Shown: positions 17,049 to 26,305 of the stretch, piece after piece | How positions within the stretch are numbered: position 1 is the stretch's first letter | Layout of the letters: every line of letters starts with the position of its first letter | Assembly (NCBI RefSeq): GCF_000013205.1 | Contig: NC_007775.1 | Span: 62,001-126,000, forward strand | Length of the DNA: 64,000 bases | Source of the DNA: Synechococcus sp. JA-3-3Ab | Lineage (GTDB): Bacteria > Cyanobacteriota > Cyanobacteriia > Thermostichales > Thermostichaceae | Direction: 5' to 3' | Position numbers and translations under genes: made by a program | The notes under the pieces: model-generated | Database searches by the model: none | Told to the model about the DNA's origin: nothing | The model's input: only the letters and a program-made list of their open reading frames with translations

Positions 17049-18905
17049 ATGTGCCTATTTTGGGCTTCCTACCCAACTTGCTCGATCTCCCCGCTGGCTG
17101 GGATAGCTGGAGTGACTGGCGCAAACTCCCTTCAACGGCTGGACTGGCGCAACCTCAACACCCTCTGGGGATCCATTTTGGCCGAGACCTTGAGCCGGCT
17201 GGGTTGTCGGGTGGCCGTGGTCTGTCCAGGATCCCGTTCTGCCCCCCTCACCTATGCCCTAGCCCAGCACCCTGAGATCGAGGCCATTCCAGCGGTGGAC
17301 GAGCGGTCGGCGGCCTTTTTTGCCCTCGGCTTGGCCCAGCAAACTCGGCAGCCCATCCCTCTGGTGTGTACTTCCGGCAGCGCCGGCGCCCATTTTTTCC
17401 CTGCTCTCATCGAGGCGGCAGAAAGTGGTTGGCCCCTTTTGGTGTTGACGGCGGATCGGCCGCCGGAGCTGCGCCACTGCCGCGCCGGGCAGACCATCGA
17501 CCAGGTGAAGCTCTACGGCCACTACCCCAACTGGCAGGCGGAGCTGGCCCTGCCCAGCGCCGACCTGGAAGCTCTGGCCTACCTGCGCCAAATGATCATC
17601 CACGCCTGGGAGCGTGCTCTCTACCCTTTCCCGGGTCCGGTGCATCTCAACGTGCCTTTGCGGGATCCCCTAGCTCCCGTTGCCGATGGCAGCACGGCGC
17701 CGCTGGTTCATTTGCAGGAAGATCCGGAGTTTGAGAAGACCTTTTTCCGCGGGGTTATCTCCCCATCTGGCCTGGTCACCCCGGCTGGCGGTTCTGCATT
17801 CGCGTCAACAGCTTCCTTTTGGCGGGAGTGGTGTGGCTGTGAGCGGGGGGTGATCTTGGCAGGGCCGGCCCAACCGGCAGACCCCCAGCGTTATGCAGAG
17901 GCGGTGGCCCGCTTGGCGCTGGCCCTGGGCTGGCCGGTGTTGGCGGAGGGACTCTCCCCTTTGCGCAACTACGCTTCCCTCAACCCCTACCTCATCACCA
18001 CCTACGATTTTCTCCTCCAGGGAGAGCAACCTCCTCTTTGGCCAGAGCAAGTGATCCAACTGGGATCCTTGCCCACCAGCAAGGCGCTGCGGCAAACCCT
18101 AGCCCAAGCCCGACCCCGCACCTGGCTGCTCGATCCCCGGGCCCAGAACGCCGATCCCCTCCACAACCCCACCACCCACTTGCCCTTTGTCGTGGAGGAG
18201 GTGGCGGCAGGGATCCCGGCAGGCAAGGCCAAAGCAACCGCTTTTCTACAAACCTGGCTGCGGGCGGAAGCCAAAGCTCGGGCTGAGCTGGATCGGCTGC
18301 TGGCTGACCTGCCGGAGTGGTTTGAGGGCAAGCTTGCCTGGTGGCTGGCCCACCACCTGCCGCCGGAGACGCCGCTATTTATTGCCAACAGCACGCCGGT
18401 GCGGGATGTGGAGTGGTTTTGGCCGCCCAACGATCGCCGCATCCGGCCCTACTTCAACCGCGGCACCAACGGCATCGACGGCATCCTCTCGACTGCCTTT
18501 GGGGTGGCCTACCGCCATCGGCCAACAGTGCTGCTGACTGGGGATCTGGCCTTTCTGCACGACTGCGGCGGCCTGCGTCTTGCCCAATGCCTCCAGGGAT
18601 CCCTGACCATTCTTCTCATCAACAACCAGGGGGGCGGCATCTTCGAGCTGCTGCCCATTGCCGAGGCGGGCCCACCCTTTGAGCCCTACTTTGCGACTCC
18701 CCAGGCGGTGGATTTTGCCCTCCTCTGCCAGGCCCATGGCATCCCCCACCGGCGGATAGAGACCTGGGAAGAGCTGGCCCAGGCTTTGGATCCCTTGCCC
18801 GCCCAAGGGGTGCGGGTGTTGGAGATCCTTACGGATCGGCGGGCGGACGCGCGGCGACGGCAGGAGTGGTTCCGGCGCTGGTCTGAGCTGCCATCCACGC
18901 TGTAA
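17049..18905 (+). CDS. menD: 2-succinyl-5-enolpyruvyl-6-hydroxy-3-cyclohexene-1-carboxylate synthase MenD
   Basis: A thiamine-diphosphate enzyme of about 600 residues that joins isochorismate and 2-oxoglutarate in phylloquinone (vitamin K1) synthesis, the photosystem I quinone. The N-terminal ThDP domain has [19 protein letters not shown] and [19 protein letters not shown]; the C-terminal one has [18 protein letters not shown] with the metal-binding GD...NN pair ([13 protein letters not shown]). The ATG at 17049 gives a slightly long N-terminus; a GTG at 17112 is an alternative. Its 3' end overlaps miaA on the other strand by 77 bases. Confidence 0.93.
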   Translation: MCLFWASYPTCSISPLAGIAGVTGANSLQRLDWRNLNTLWGSILAETLSRLGCRVAVVCPGSRSAPLTYALAQHPEIEAIPAVDERSAAFFALGLAQQTRQPIPLVCTSGSAGAHFFPALIEAAESGWPLLVLTADRPPELRHCRAGQTIDQVKLYGHYPNWQAELALPSADLEALAYLRQMIIHAWERALYPFPGPVHLNVPLRDPLAPVADGSTAPLVHLQEDPEFEKTFFRGVISPSGLVTPAGGSAFASTASFWREWCGCERGVILAGPAQPADPQRYAEAVARLALALGWPVLAEGLSPLRNYASLNPYLITTYDFLLQGEQPPLWPEQVIQLGSLPTSKALRQTLAQARPRTWLLDPRAQNADPLHNPTTHLPFVVEEVAAGIPAGKAKATAFLQTWLRAEAKARAELDRLLADLPEWFEGKLAWWLAHHLPPETPLFIANSTPVRDVEWFWPPNDRRIRPYFNRGTNGIDGILSTAFGVAYRHRPTVLLTGDLAFLHDCGGLRLAQCLQGSLTILLINNQGGGIFELLPIAEAGPPFEPYFATPQAVDFALLCQAHGIPHRRIETWEELAQALDPLPAQGVRVLEILTDRRADARRRQEWFRRWSELPSTL

Positions 18906-19851
18906 CCCGCTTCCAGATCTGTTCGGGCAGATCCTCGGCCTCGCAGTCCAGCCACTGGATCCCTGGCATGGCCCGAAACCAGGTCATCTGCCGCTTGGCA
19001 AACTGGCGGGTGCGCCGCACAATCAGAGGCTGCAGCTCGGCTGCCGGGATCCGCCCTTCCAGGTAAGCGCCGATCTCCGCATAGCCCAAGGTCTGCAAGA
19101 GGGGCAGGTCTGGGCCGTAGCGCTGCCGCAGCGTTTTTACCTCCTCAATCCAGCCTGCCGCCAGCATTTCTGCTGTGCGCCGGGCAATGCGTTGTTCCAG
19201 ACGGGGCATTGGGCAGTGCAACCCCAAGAGCAAAATGGGGTAGTCAGGAGGATGGGCCTGCCGCAGGTAGGAAGCCGGCTTCCCAGTGGTGTAGATGATC
19301 TCCAAAGCCCGCAGGGTGCGCACTTCATCATGAGGGTGAATCTGCCCCGCTGCCACAGGATCCAACTGCTGCAGCCAGGCGTAGCGGATCTCGGGCGGCC
19401 ACGTCTCCAGTTGAGCGCGCAACTGAGGCTGGGGGGGAACTGCCGGGATCCCTAAGCCTGCCGTGATCGACTGAATGTAGAGCCCTGTGCCCCCCACCAG
19501 AATAGGAGTCTGTCCCTGCCGATGGGCTGCGGCAATGCGCGCCTGGGCCGCCTGCTGAAACTCGGCCACTGTATAGGTGTGGCGGGGATCCACAAAGTCA
19601 ATCAACTCGTGGGGCCAGAGGGCCCGCTCGGCGGGAGTGGGCTTGGCAGTGCCGATGTCGAACTCCCGGTACACCTGACGAGAGTCGGCGTTCAACAGGG
19701 GGGATCCCAGCCGCTGGGCCAACAGCAGCGCCTGGCGCGACTTGCCGGTGGCCGTGGGGCCAGCGATGACGACAAGCCCCGGCCTTGCAGTCGAGGAGGG
19801 GGAGGGAGGTTCTCGACAGTCGCGCCCATTTGGAGACCGGTTTTGATCCAT
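18829..19851 (-). CDS. miaA: tRNA dimethylallyltransferase MiaA
   Basis: Transfers a dimethylallyl group to A37 of tRNAs reading UNN codons. The P-loop is [12 protein letters not shown] near residue 28, then [19 protein letters not shown] and [19 protein letters not shown], then [13 protein letters not shown], all MiaA signatures. At 340 residues it is about 30-40 longer than usual; the excess is a Pro/Ala-rich C-terminal tail ([17 protein letters not shown]) encoded in the region antisense to the end of menD. The N-terminal 20 residues are also extra. Confidence 0.94.
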   Translation of the reverse strand: MDQNRSPNGRDCREPPSPSSTARPGLVVIAGPTATGKSRQALLLAQRLGSPLLNADSRQVYREFDIGTAKPTPAERALWPHELIDFVDPRHTYTVAEFQQAAQARIAAAHRQGQTPILVGGTGLYIQSITAGLGIPAVPPQPQLRAQLETWPPEIRYAWLQQLDPVAAGQIHPHDEVRTLRALEIIYTTGKPASYLRQAHPPDYPILLLGLHCPMPRLEQRIARRTAEMLAAGWIEEVKTLRQRYGPDLPLLQTLGYAEIGAYLEGRIPAAELQPLIVRRTRQFAKRQMTWFRAMPGIQWLDCEAEDLPEQIWKRVTAWMAAQTSAGTTPAVAARPPADP

Positions 19852-20002
19852 CCGCCGGCAAGAAAGTTCACCCAGGGCAGCAGATTAAAATTTTCAAAGA
19901 ACCTTAGCGCTGTGGCTAGAATAGAACATCCGTAGTCTCTATCGTCTTCCCAGCTCTTCGAATTTCCCCGTGATCTCATCTTATGTCCCTGCTTCCGTTG
20001 CC

Positions 20003-20824
20003 ATGTGGGGCGGGGCACGGCCTCGGTTTAAACTGCCCCTTGTCAAACTGCTTTTCCTGTTGCTGCGGGCCTCGGCACGGCTAGGTCTGGCCGGCCTTGG
20101 CAGAGCCCTCGGAGCAGGAATCCTGGCGGCGTTGCTGGCGTGGGAACCGCGCCCTGCCTTGGCAGAAGTTTTGGTGCTCAAGCAGGGAGAAGTGCGAACT
20201 TTGCCCCTATTGCAAACAAGTGCCCGGCTGCCCCTGCAGATGGAAATGCTCTATTTGGGCATGGTGGAGGAGCGCTTCTTGAGCTACGCCCGCGCCAACA
20301 ATTGGGAGACGATTTCCAGCGACCGGGAGGATCCCCGCTGGAGCCGCTGGCAACTGCGCCCGGGCGGTGAGGCCCTTTACCTGCCGGATGCCCCTTCGTC
20401 GCGGGATCCCTCAGAGCCCCCCCTCTATGCCCGTGGGTTTTATGTAGAGGCCTACTTCATGGGCGGGCGGCTGGCGGGGATGCACCTAATTGACAATCCA
20501 GAAGAGCCGGGCTTCAATTTAAGGCAACTGCAAAGGCTTGTTCGCGCCTGGTTCCCCGATAATCGCCTGATGGTGTACTACCAGGTGCTGCCGGAGGATC
20601 CGGACCAGCAGGTGCTGGGCGCCTACTGGGGCACTGTCCCTCCCCCTTACCTTGCCACCATTCAGCGCAACAGCCGCCTGCCCTTCTGCCAGACCTTTTT
20701 CAGCCCCACTTCGCCCCAGCCCATCACGCCTCCTTCCACACCTCCCCATTGCCTAGTCCAGGCCGCCGGTGAGGACGGTACCGTGCCTTTGGCTGCCCAG
20801 AAGAAGACCAACGCTCTGCGCTAG
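20003..20824 (+). CDS. Hypothetical exported protein
   Basis: A protein of about 273 residues from the ATG at 20003; a GTG at 19970 is possible. It has a long basic start and a hydrophobic stretch ending at EPRPALAEV, consistent with a signal peptide or anchor. The mature part contains LLQTSARLPLQMEMLYLGMVEERFLSYARANNW and YARGFYVEAYFMGGRLAGMHLIDNP, looks globular, and ends in a Pro/Ser-rich tail. Not recognised; possibly a cyanobacterium-specific periplasmic or lumenal protein. Divergent from miaA. Confidence 0.6.
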   Translation: MWGGARPRFKLPLVKLLFLLLRASARLGLAGLGRALGAGILAALLAWEPRPALAEVLVLKQGEVRTLPLLQTSARLPLQMEMLYLGMVEERFLSYARANNWETISSDREDPRWSRWQLRPGGEALYLPDAPSSRDPSEPPLYARGFYVEAYFMGGRLAGMHLIDNPEEPGFNLRQLQRLVRAWFPDNRLMVYYQVLPEDPDQQVLGAYWGTVPPPYLATIQRNSRLPFCQTFFSPTSPQPITPPSTPPHCLVQAAGEDGTVPLAAQKKTNALR

Positions 20825-20981
20825 AATTTCGAGCCCATCCTCCCACCAGAAGGGATCCCTGCCGCTGAGCCGTGGCCCTTCCCAATGGGCTGAGGGTGAG
20901 GAGCGCCAGGCCTTCTCCCCTCTCTTTTGCGCCTTGGCCTGAGAGGAGTCCAAGGGCAGGGTTTTCCCAGATCAGCTCAAA

Positions 20982-21692
20982 TCAAACCGTTACCAGCTCG
21001 GGGCGGCGGCTGTGGCGAATGGCACGAATGGCTTCCCCGTAGTCCTTGGCCTTGAACACGGCTGAGCCAGCCACGATGGCGTTGGCCCCCGCCTCGATCA
21101 CCTGCCAGGCGTTGCTGGCCTTGATGCCGCCATCTACTTCAATCCAGGGATCCAAGCCGCGCTCGTCGCACAGGGCTCGCAACTGGCGAATCTTGGGCAC
21201 CACCGCCGGGATGAAGCTCTGCCCGCCAAAGCCAGGGTTGACACTCATGATCAACACCAGATCCACCAGATCCAGCACGTACTGGATCAGCTCCAGGGGG
21301 CTGGCGGGGTTGAGCACCACGCCTGCTTGCTTGCCCAGATCCTTGATTTGTCCGAGGGTGCGGTGCAGGTGAATGGTGGAGCTGGACTCGGCGTGAACGG
21401 AGATGATATCGGCCCCCGCCTTGGCAAAGTCGGCCACATACTTTTCCGGCTCCACAATCATCAGGTGGACATCCAGAGGCTTGGCCGTAACCGGGCGCAG
21501 GGCTTCTACCACCAGCGGGCCGATGGTGATGTTGGGCACAAAGCGGCCATCCATCACATCCACGTGGATCCAGTCGGCCCCTGCCTCGTCCACCGCCCGC
21601 ACTTCTTCCCCCAAGCGGCTAAAATCGGCTGAAAGGATGGAGGGGGCGACGACGATCGGCTTTTGCCCAGAAGCTGCTGACGGCTGAGTCAT
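20982..21692 (-). CDS. rpe: Ribulose-phosphate 3-epimerase
   Basis: Interconverts ribulose-5-phosphate and xylulose-5-phosphate in the Calvin and pentose phosphate cycles. The TIM-barrel signatures are [34 protein letters not shown] (metal His and Asp), [11 protein letters not shown] and [14 protein letters not shown], with the second catalytic Asp in WIEVDGGI. The ATG at 21692 gives 236 residues, typical of the family; a TTG nine codons upstream is less likely. The gene stands alone. Confidence 0.96.
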   Translation of the reverse strand: MTQPSAASGQKPIVVAPSILSADFSRLGEEVRAVDEAGADWIHVDVMDGRFVPNITIGPLVVEALRPVTAKPLDVHLMIVEPEKYVADFAKAGADIISVHAESSSTIHLHRTLGQIKDLGKQAGVVLNPASPLELIQYVLDLVDLVLIMSVNPGFGGQSFIPAVVPKIRQLRALCDERGLDPWIEVDGGIKASNAWQVIEAGANAIVAGSAVFKAKDYGEAIRAIRHSRRPELVTV

Positions 21693-21851
21693 GGTGAGTA
21701 TCCAAGTTGTAAACCGCAAAATAGGGGAGCTCGCTCCTCTATGGTACGGAGTTTGATCCCCTTTGCAAACTGCCTCTTGGCTCGGAGCCTAGGGTTGCAG
21801 GGGAGAGGTGGAGCCAGCACTGGCCTCGACCCACCGCCATCCCCGGAAAAC

Positions 21852-22037
21852 TTAGGCCAGATGTCCCCAGAGATCCGGTGGCTGCGCGTTGCTCTGAGGC
21901 TCTGGAGCAGCCTGCTCTGAGGGAGCCGGGTTCACCTCTTCTTCCAGCCGCAGGGCCAGCTGCTGCAACTGCATATAGATGCTGTTGACAGCCAGCATGG
22001 CCAAGACGGTGCCGAAAAACTTGGTGCGGGATCCCAT
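21852..22037 (-). CDS. Small single-pass membrane protein (61 aa)
   Basis: The ATG at 22037 has AGGAG seven bases upstream. The protein opens with a membrane segment (FFGTVLAMLAVNSIYMQLQQLAL) and ends with an acidic, Pro/Gln-rich tail (EEEVNPAPSEQAAPEPQ). No family recognised. Start signal and membrane helix support translation; there is no homology evidence. Confidence 0.5.
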   Translation of the reverse strand: MGSRTKFFGTVLAMLAVNSIYMQLQQLALRLEEEVNPAPSEQAAPEPQSNAQPPDLWGHLA

Positions 22038-22184
22038 AGACCAACTCCTGGGTAAGAACCAAGATAGGACAAAGGTACGTTCCTCGCCGCTGCCCTAGCT
22101 CCAACTTAGCGCACAGGCGGAGCAGGCTCTTGGAGAAAATATGGTTTCCCTCGACAGATGCAAGCACTTTCCCGGAGCAATGTC

Positions 22185-22595
22185 ATGACCGCCTCCCCAA
22201 AGCCCGCCTACCAGCACCTGCACACCGCCCTTTGGGTCAGCGATCTGGCCAGGGCCGAGCATTTCTACGGCACGGTGCTCGGGATCCCCAAGGCAGAACG
22301 GTTTCCCTTTGACTTTCCCGGCGCCTGGTACCAGGTGGGGTCTTCGCAGATTCACTTGATCGTCACTGAGGAGCCGCTTGACCAGGGGCAGCAAGCCAGT
22401 CGTGGCAGCAGGGCGAAGTGGGGGCGCCTTCCCCACGTGGCGCTGGGAGTGGAAGATCTGGAGGCGGTGAAAGCCCGCCTGCTGCAGGCAGGCTATGAGG
22501 TGCAGCCCAGCGCTTCCGGGCGGGCGGCTGTGTTTGTCCGCGATCCGGATGGGAATGTAATCGAGCTAAGCGCCATTGGCGCAACTGAGCCATGA
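22185..22595 (+). CDS. VOC superfamily (glyoxalase/dioxygenase-like) protein
   Basis: A 136-residue single-domain protein with two beta-alpha-beta-beta-beta units of the vicinal-oxygen-chelate fold. Likely metal ligands are His in HTALWVSDLARAEHFY, His in QIHLIV, His in PHVALGVEDLEA and Glu in VRDPDGNVIEL. Reaction unknown. The ATG at 22185 has GGAG at seven bases. It overlaps nnr by four bases (ATGA), so the two are translationally coupled, suggesting a role in metabolite clean-up; that link is inference. Confidence 0.85.
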   Translation: MTASPKPAYQHLHTALWVSDLARAEHFYGTVLGIPKAERFPFDFPGAWYQVGSSQIHLIVTEEPLDQGQQASRGSRAKWGRLPHVALGVEDLEAVKARLLQAGYEVQPSASGRAAVFVRDPDGNVIELSAIGATEP

Positions 22596-24178
22596 ACCCT
22601 CTCCCCCCAGCGATACCGCCTGTAACACCAGCGCGGCGTGGCGATAGGGATCCCCGCTGCCAGTTCGACCCGGCCACCGCCCTGGTCAGCGCGGCGCAGA
22701 TGCAGCGCCTTGAGGAGGAGATCTTCGCTGCCGGCATGCCCGTGGCCGCCCTGATGGAAAAGGTAGGGCTGGCCGCTTTTGCCCAGTTGCAACAGGATTT
22801 TCCCCAGGCCCAGCGCATCGGCATCCTCTGCGGGACAGGGCACAATGGCGGCGACGGCTTGGTGGTCGGACGAGAGCTGCGGCTGGCCCAAAGGTCGGTG
22901 AAGGTGTGGCTGGGCAAGCCAGATCTCAAACCCCTGACCGCCGAGCACGCCCGCTACCTCAGGGCCCTGGGGGCGGAGTTTGTGGAGCGGGTGGAGGCGT
23001 TGGCCGACTGCGACCTGCTCATCGACGCCCTCTTTGGCATTGGCCTAAACCGGCCCCTGGGGGATCCCTGGGCGGAGGCGGTGGAGTGGGCCAACGGCAG
23101 CGGCATTCCCATCCTCAGCCTGGACCTGCCCTCCGGCCTCAACGACCAGACAGGCGAGATCTGGGGCTGCTGCATCCGCGCCAGCTACACCTATGCCCTG
23201 GGCCTCTGGAAGCGGGGCCTGTGGCAGGAGGCGGCTCTGCCTTGGGTGGGACGTCTGCGCCGCCTCGATTTCGGCATTCCCCCTTGGGCCTGGCCGGAGG
23301 TGGAAGTTCCCCAGGTGTTGCTGCACCCCTGGCCCCATTTCCCCCCCGATCCGCCTTTGGATACCCACAAATACCGCCAGGGATCCCTGTTGCTGGTGGC
23401 GGGATCGACAACCTATGCCGGGGCGGCGGTGTTGGCCGGGCTGGGATCCCGCGCCAGCGGCGTGGGCATGGTAACCCTGGCGGTGCCGGCAGAATTGAAA
23501 GGGCTCGTCCACAGCGCTTTGCCGGAAGTCTTGGTTCACGCCTGGGAAGGGATCCCCTCCCTGCTGGCCGAGAAACCCTTTCAGGCAGTGGCGGTGGGGC
23601 CGGGCGTGGGAGAAACCCGCCGTCTGCTGCTGGAGATCCTGCTGCAGGATTGGGCCGGGATCCCTTGGGTGATCGACGCCGATGGCCTCAACGCCTTGGC
23701 GGAAATAGGGGTGGAGCGCTTGCCAGAACACAGGATCCAAGCCATCCTCACCCCGCACCTGGGGGAGTTTCGCCGGCTTTTTCCGCACCTCCCGCTTTCA
23801 GATCGCATGGAGGCAGCCCAGAGAGCAGCAGCCCAGAGCGGGGCAGTAGTGGTCTTGAAGGGGGCGCGGACGGTCATCGCCTCTCCTACGGGGGAATGCT
23901 GGGTCAACCCGGAAAGCACACCGGCTTTGGCCCGCGGCGGCAGCGGCGATGTTCTGACCGGCCTGATCGGCGGCCTGGTGGCGCGCAGAAGGGCTCAACT
24001 GGGTCAGTCGATGGGGATCGCGGAGCTGCTCAGTTGCGCCTGTGCGGGGGTGTGGTGGCATGCTCAAGCAGCCATCCATTTGGCGGGGGAACGGGGTCTA
24101 ACGGGCGTGGATCCGGCCCACCTGGCGGAGCACCTGCCGAAAGCGCTGCGGATTCTGCGGCAACAAAAGCCCACTTAA
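22592..24178 (+). CDS. nnr: Bifunctional NAD(P)H-hydrate epimerase / ADP-dependent NAD(P)H-hydrate dehydratase
   Basis: A 528-residue two-domain repair enzyme that returns hydrated NAD(P)H to its active form. The N-terminal YjeF_N epimerase domain (about 30-235) has GTGHNGGDGLVVGREL and LIDALFGIGLNRPL. The C-terminal carbohydrate-kinase-like dehydratase (about 255-520) has AVGPGVGETRR, DADGLNALAE, LTPHLGEFRRLF and the anion-hole motif ARGGSGDVLTGLIGGL. Coupled to the VOC gene at its start; its stop overlaps the end of uppP by four bases on the other strand. Confidence 0.95.
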   Translation: MNPLPPAIPPVTPARRGDRDPRCQFDPATALVSAAQMQRLEEEIFAAGMPVAALMEKVGLAAFAQLQQDFPQAQRIGILCGTGHNGGDGLVVGRELRLAQRSVKVWLGKPDLKPLTAEHARYLRALGAEFVERVEALADCDLLIDALFGIGLNRPLGDPWAEAVEWANGSGIPILSLDLPSGLNDQTGEIWGCCIRASYTYALGLWKRGLWQEAALPWVGRLRRLDFGIPPWAWPEVEVPQVLLHPWPHFPPDPPLDTHKYRQGSLLLVAGSTTYAGAAVLAGLGSRASGVGMVTLAVPAELKGLVHSALPEVLVHAWEGIPSLLAEKPFQAVAVGPGVGETRRLLLEILLQDWAGIPWVIDADGLNALAEIGVERLPEHRIQAILTPHLGEFRRLFPHLPLSDRMEAAQRAAAQSGAVVVLKGARTVIASPTGECWVNPESTPALARGGSGDVLTGLIGGLVARRRAQLGQSMGIAELLSCACAGVWWHAQAAIHLAGERGLTGVDPAHLAEHLPKALRILRQQKPT

Positions 24179-25008
24179 GGTTGCAAAAACCCCAGGGCCA
24201 GCCCCAGGAAAATGAACAGGCCAAAACCAATCCGATAGACAATGAACACCCAGGTGCTGCTGCGCTGCAAAAATCGAATTAGCCAGTCGATGGACCCGTA
24301 GGAGAAGACAAAGGCCGAGAGCGTCCCCAGCCCCTGCGACAGCAGCGCCTCTGCCCTGAACTCGGCGATAAACTCCGCCACCCCGGCCAAAAAGAGGGCC
24401 GGGATCCCCAGCAAAAAGGAGTAGCGGGCGGCAGCCGAGCGCTGCAAATCGAGCAACAGAGCCGCCGTCAGCGTCACACCAGAGCGGGATACCCCTGGGA
24501 TCAGGGCCAAAGCCTGGGCCAGCCCCACCCAGAGCCCATCCCCAATGCCCAGGCTGTGCAGATCGCGCCGGCGCTTCCCCACCCGTTCTGCCCAGCCCAA
24601 AGCCAGGGCCAAGCCGATGGCGGCGGCGGCAACCACCCACAACTGCCGGGGCGGGGATCCCCAGATGGCCTTGACGGCCCAGCCCGCTATGACAATCGGC
24701 AGCGTTCCCACCAGGATCCCCATGAGCAGCCGCCAAGACTCCTCCTGGAAATCTCGCTTCTGCCAAGCCTTCCAGGAGCCGAGGAGCAACTGGCGCAGGT
24801 CAGAAGCAAAGTAGATCAACACCGCTCCCAGGCTGCCCAATTGGATCACCGCCGCAAAGGAAGCCCCCGCATCCGGCCAGCCCAGCAAAGCTGGAAACAC
24901 CCGCAGGTGCGCCGTGCTGCTGATGGGCAGAAATTCCGTGATCCCTTGCACCATGCCCAAGACCAGGGCCTGCCACCAGTTGGGATACCAGATATCGGCC
25001 AGCACCAA
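24175..25008 (-). CDS. uppP: Undecaprenyl-diphosphatase UppP (BacA)
   Basis: A 277-residue integral membrane enzyme that recycles the lipid carrier for peptidoglycan and other envelope polymers; also linked to bacitracin resistance. It shows the signatures GMVQGITEFLPISSTAHLRV and IPGVSRSGVTLTAALLL, which carry the active-site Glu, Ser and Arg, within eight predicted membrane segments. Start is TTG or the adjacent GTG near 25005, with GAGAGG upstream. Convergent with nnr with a four-base overlap and no room for a terminator between them. Confidence 0.95.
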   Translation of the reverse strand: MVLADIWYPNWWQALVLGMVQGITEFLPISSTAHLRVFPALLGWPDAGASFAAVIQLGSLGAVLIYFASDLRQLLLGSWKAWQKRDFQEESWRLLMGILVGTLPIVIAGWAVKAIWGSPPRQLWVVAAAAIGLALALGWAERVGKRRRDLHSLGIGDGLWVGLAQALALIPGVSRSGVTLTAALLLDLQRSAAARYSFLLGIPALFLAGVAEFIAEFRAEALLSQGLGTLSAFVFSYGSIDWLIRFLQRSSTWVFIVYRIGFGLFIFLGLALGFLQP

Positions 25009-25058
25009 AGAAAGCCTCTCCCAGTACGCCAGGCTACTGTCTGGAGGGGAGTTTCCCT

Positions 25059-25091
25059 CACCCCCAACCCCTCTCCCTTAGGGAGAGGGGA
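25059..25091. repeat. CCCTCACCCCCAACC-type hairpin repeat
   Basis: The stretch holds CCCTCACCCCCAA followed by a perfect 10-bp hairpin CCCCTCTCCC-TTA-GGGAGAGGGG (25068-25090). Near-identical strings are common as dispersed repeats in many bacterial and cyanobacterial genomes. It lies between divergently placed gene ends and could also fold in transcripts from either side. Confidence 0.6.
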
Positions 25092-25208
25092 GATAGAGAT
25101 GCCGCAGTACCTCACCAGCCTTGCCCTGTCTCTGAAAAGGGCTACGCCCGAAACCCCCTGTTCAGGGATCCACTCTCAAAACTCTCCCCCGCTCGAAGGG
25201 AGCTGCCC

Positions 25209-25763
25209 TTAGAAAGTGAGCCGCTCCGGATCGTCGATGGTGATGAGCCAGTTGCCCACATTGCGGAAGAGGGGGTTGGGCTCTGTCCCCCGTACCCGCG
25301 CCTCTACCCGGTAGATGCCGGCAGCGGAAGGATTGCGCACATTGGAGAGCACCAAGCGGATCTCCTGGCCGGCGGCAATGGGCTGACGGGCCACCACCTC
25401 CAAAGAGCGAAACTCCTCGTTCCAGTACACTTCCGCCAGCTCCACCGGCTTGCCCTCCACCTCTAGGCGCACGTTCTCCGGGTCGATGACGGCATCGAAA
25501 TTTCTATCCCCGTTGATCTGCACCTCTGCCACCGCCACGTTCTGAGGCGGGATCGTCAGGCGATAGCGATCCAACCGACCGCGAATGCCGCGAAAATCCA
25601 GCCGGTAGCTGAGGACAGGTACCCCTTCGCTGCCGGTGATCACCAGGCCCGACTGCGCCGCTGCCGAAGGGGACAGCACCCCTACCAACAAGCCTGCCAA
25701 AATCAGCCTCGTCCCCAGCCGGGCCAAGCGGAGGCTCCACGAACGCTTCACTGCTCTCAACAC
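25209..25763 (-). CDS. DUF2808 domain exported protein
   Basis: The start is taken at the GTG at 25763, which has GGGAGG five bases upstream. The 184-residue product has a basic N-terminus, a hydrophobic signal (LILAGLLVGVLSPSAAAQ) and a DUF2808 domain with VLSYRLDFRGIRGRLDRYRLTIPPQ, VWNEEF-like YWNEEFRSLEV, and NPSAAGIYRVEARVRG. DUF2808 occurs almost only in cyanobacteria, and its function is unknown; the protein is probably periplasmic. Confidence 0.75.
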   Translation of the reverse strand: MLRAVKRSWSLRLARLGTRLILAGLLVGVLSPSAAAQSGLVITGSEGVPVLSYRLDFRGIRGRLDRYRLTIPPQNVAVAEVQINGDRNFDAVIDPENVRLEVEGKPVELAEVYWNEEFRSLEVVARQPIAAGQEIRLVLSNVRNPSAAGIYRVEARVRGTEPNPLFRNVGNWLITIDDPERLTF

Positions 25764-26001
25764 CCAAACCTCCCAAAAGACATCAGTATAGGCACAACTT
25801 GCCGCTGACCTAGGGAGCAGCAAGGCCATGAGATTAAATTAAATTGCTATCCATTGTAAGGGGTGGGATCCCTTCTACCGAGAGCGCTCAAGGCCCACGC
25901 GGGTGCGGAGATGCGCAGTTTTCCCCGCCCCCAGAACCTTGCAGTCGCAACCCTGATGCTCTGCAACGTCCAGGAGCCTGGGGGATGGGCGTCGAAGGAT
26001 A

Positions 26002-26187
26002 TCACTTAAAGAAACTAAGTACCCCCACCCCGATCACCATCAGCACCCAGAGCAGGGATCCCACCAAAATCACATTCTTGGCCCGGCTCCAGTCGCTGGC
26101 CGAGCTGAAGAGCACCGGCACCGCCACCACCAACAGCAAGCTGTAAAGCACCAACACCAACAAAGCAATTTGGAAAATGAGCATCAT
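26002..26187 (-). CDS. psbZ: Photosystem II protein PsbZ
   Basis: A 61-residue protein with two membrane helices ([23 protein letters not shown] and [22 protein letters not shown]) joined by [11 protein letters not shown], the diagnostic PsbZ (Ycf9) loop. It is a core subunit of photosystem II in the thylakoid membrane and stabilises its contacts. The leader is short: within about 30 bases upstream the sequence already looks like the end of an IS element, so transcription may depend on that element or on reading through from tnpB. Confidence 0.95.
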   Translation of the reverse strand: MMLIFQIALLVLVLYSLLLVVAVPVLFSSASDWSRAKNVILVGSLLWVLMVIGVGVLSFFK

Positions 26188-26305
26188 GGTCTGGATCCCT
26201 CACAAAAGTCTTGTCTTGGATAAAAGCTCCCGACAACACCGGGCTGCCCAACCTGATCCGGCTCGCTGCGCACCGGCGGCAGGGTAGATAGGATAACGCT
26301 GTAAA

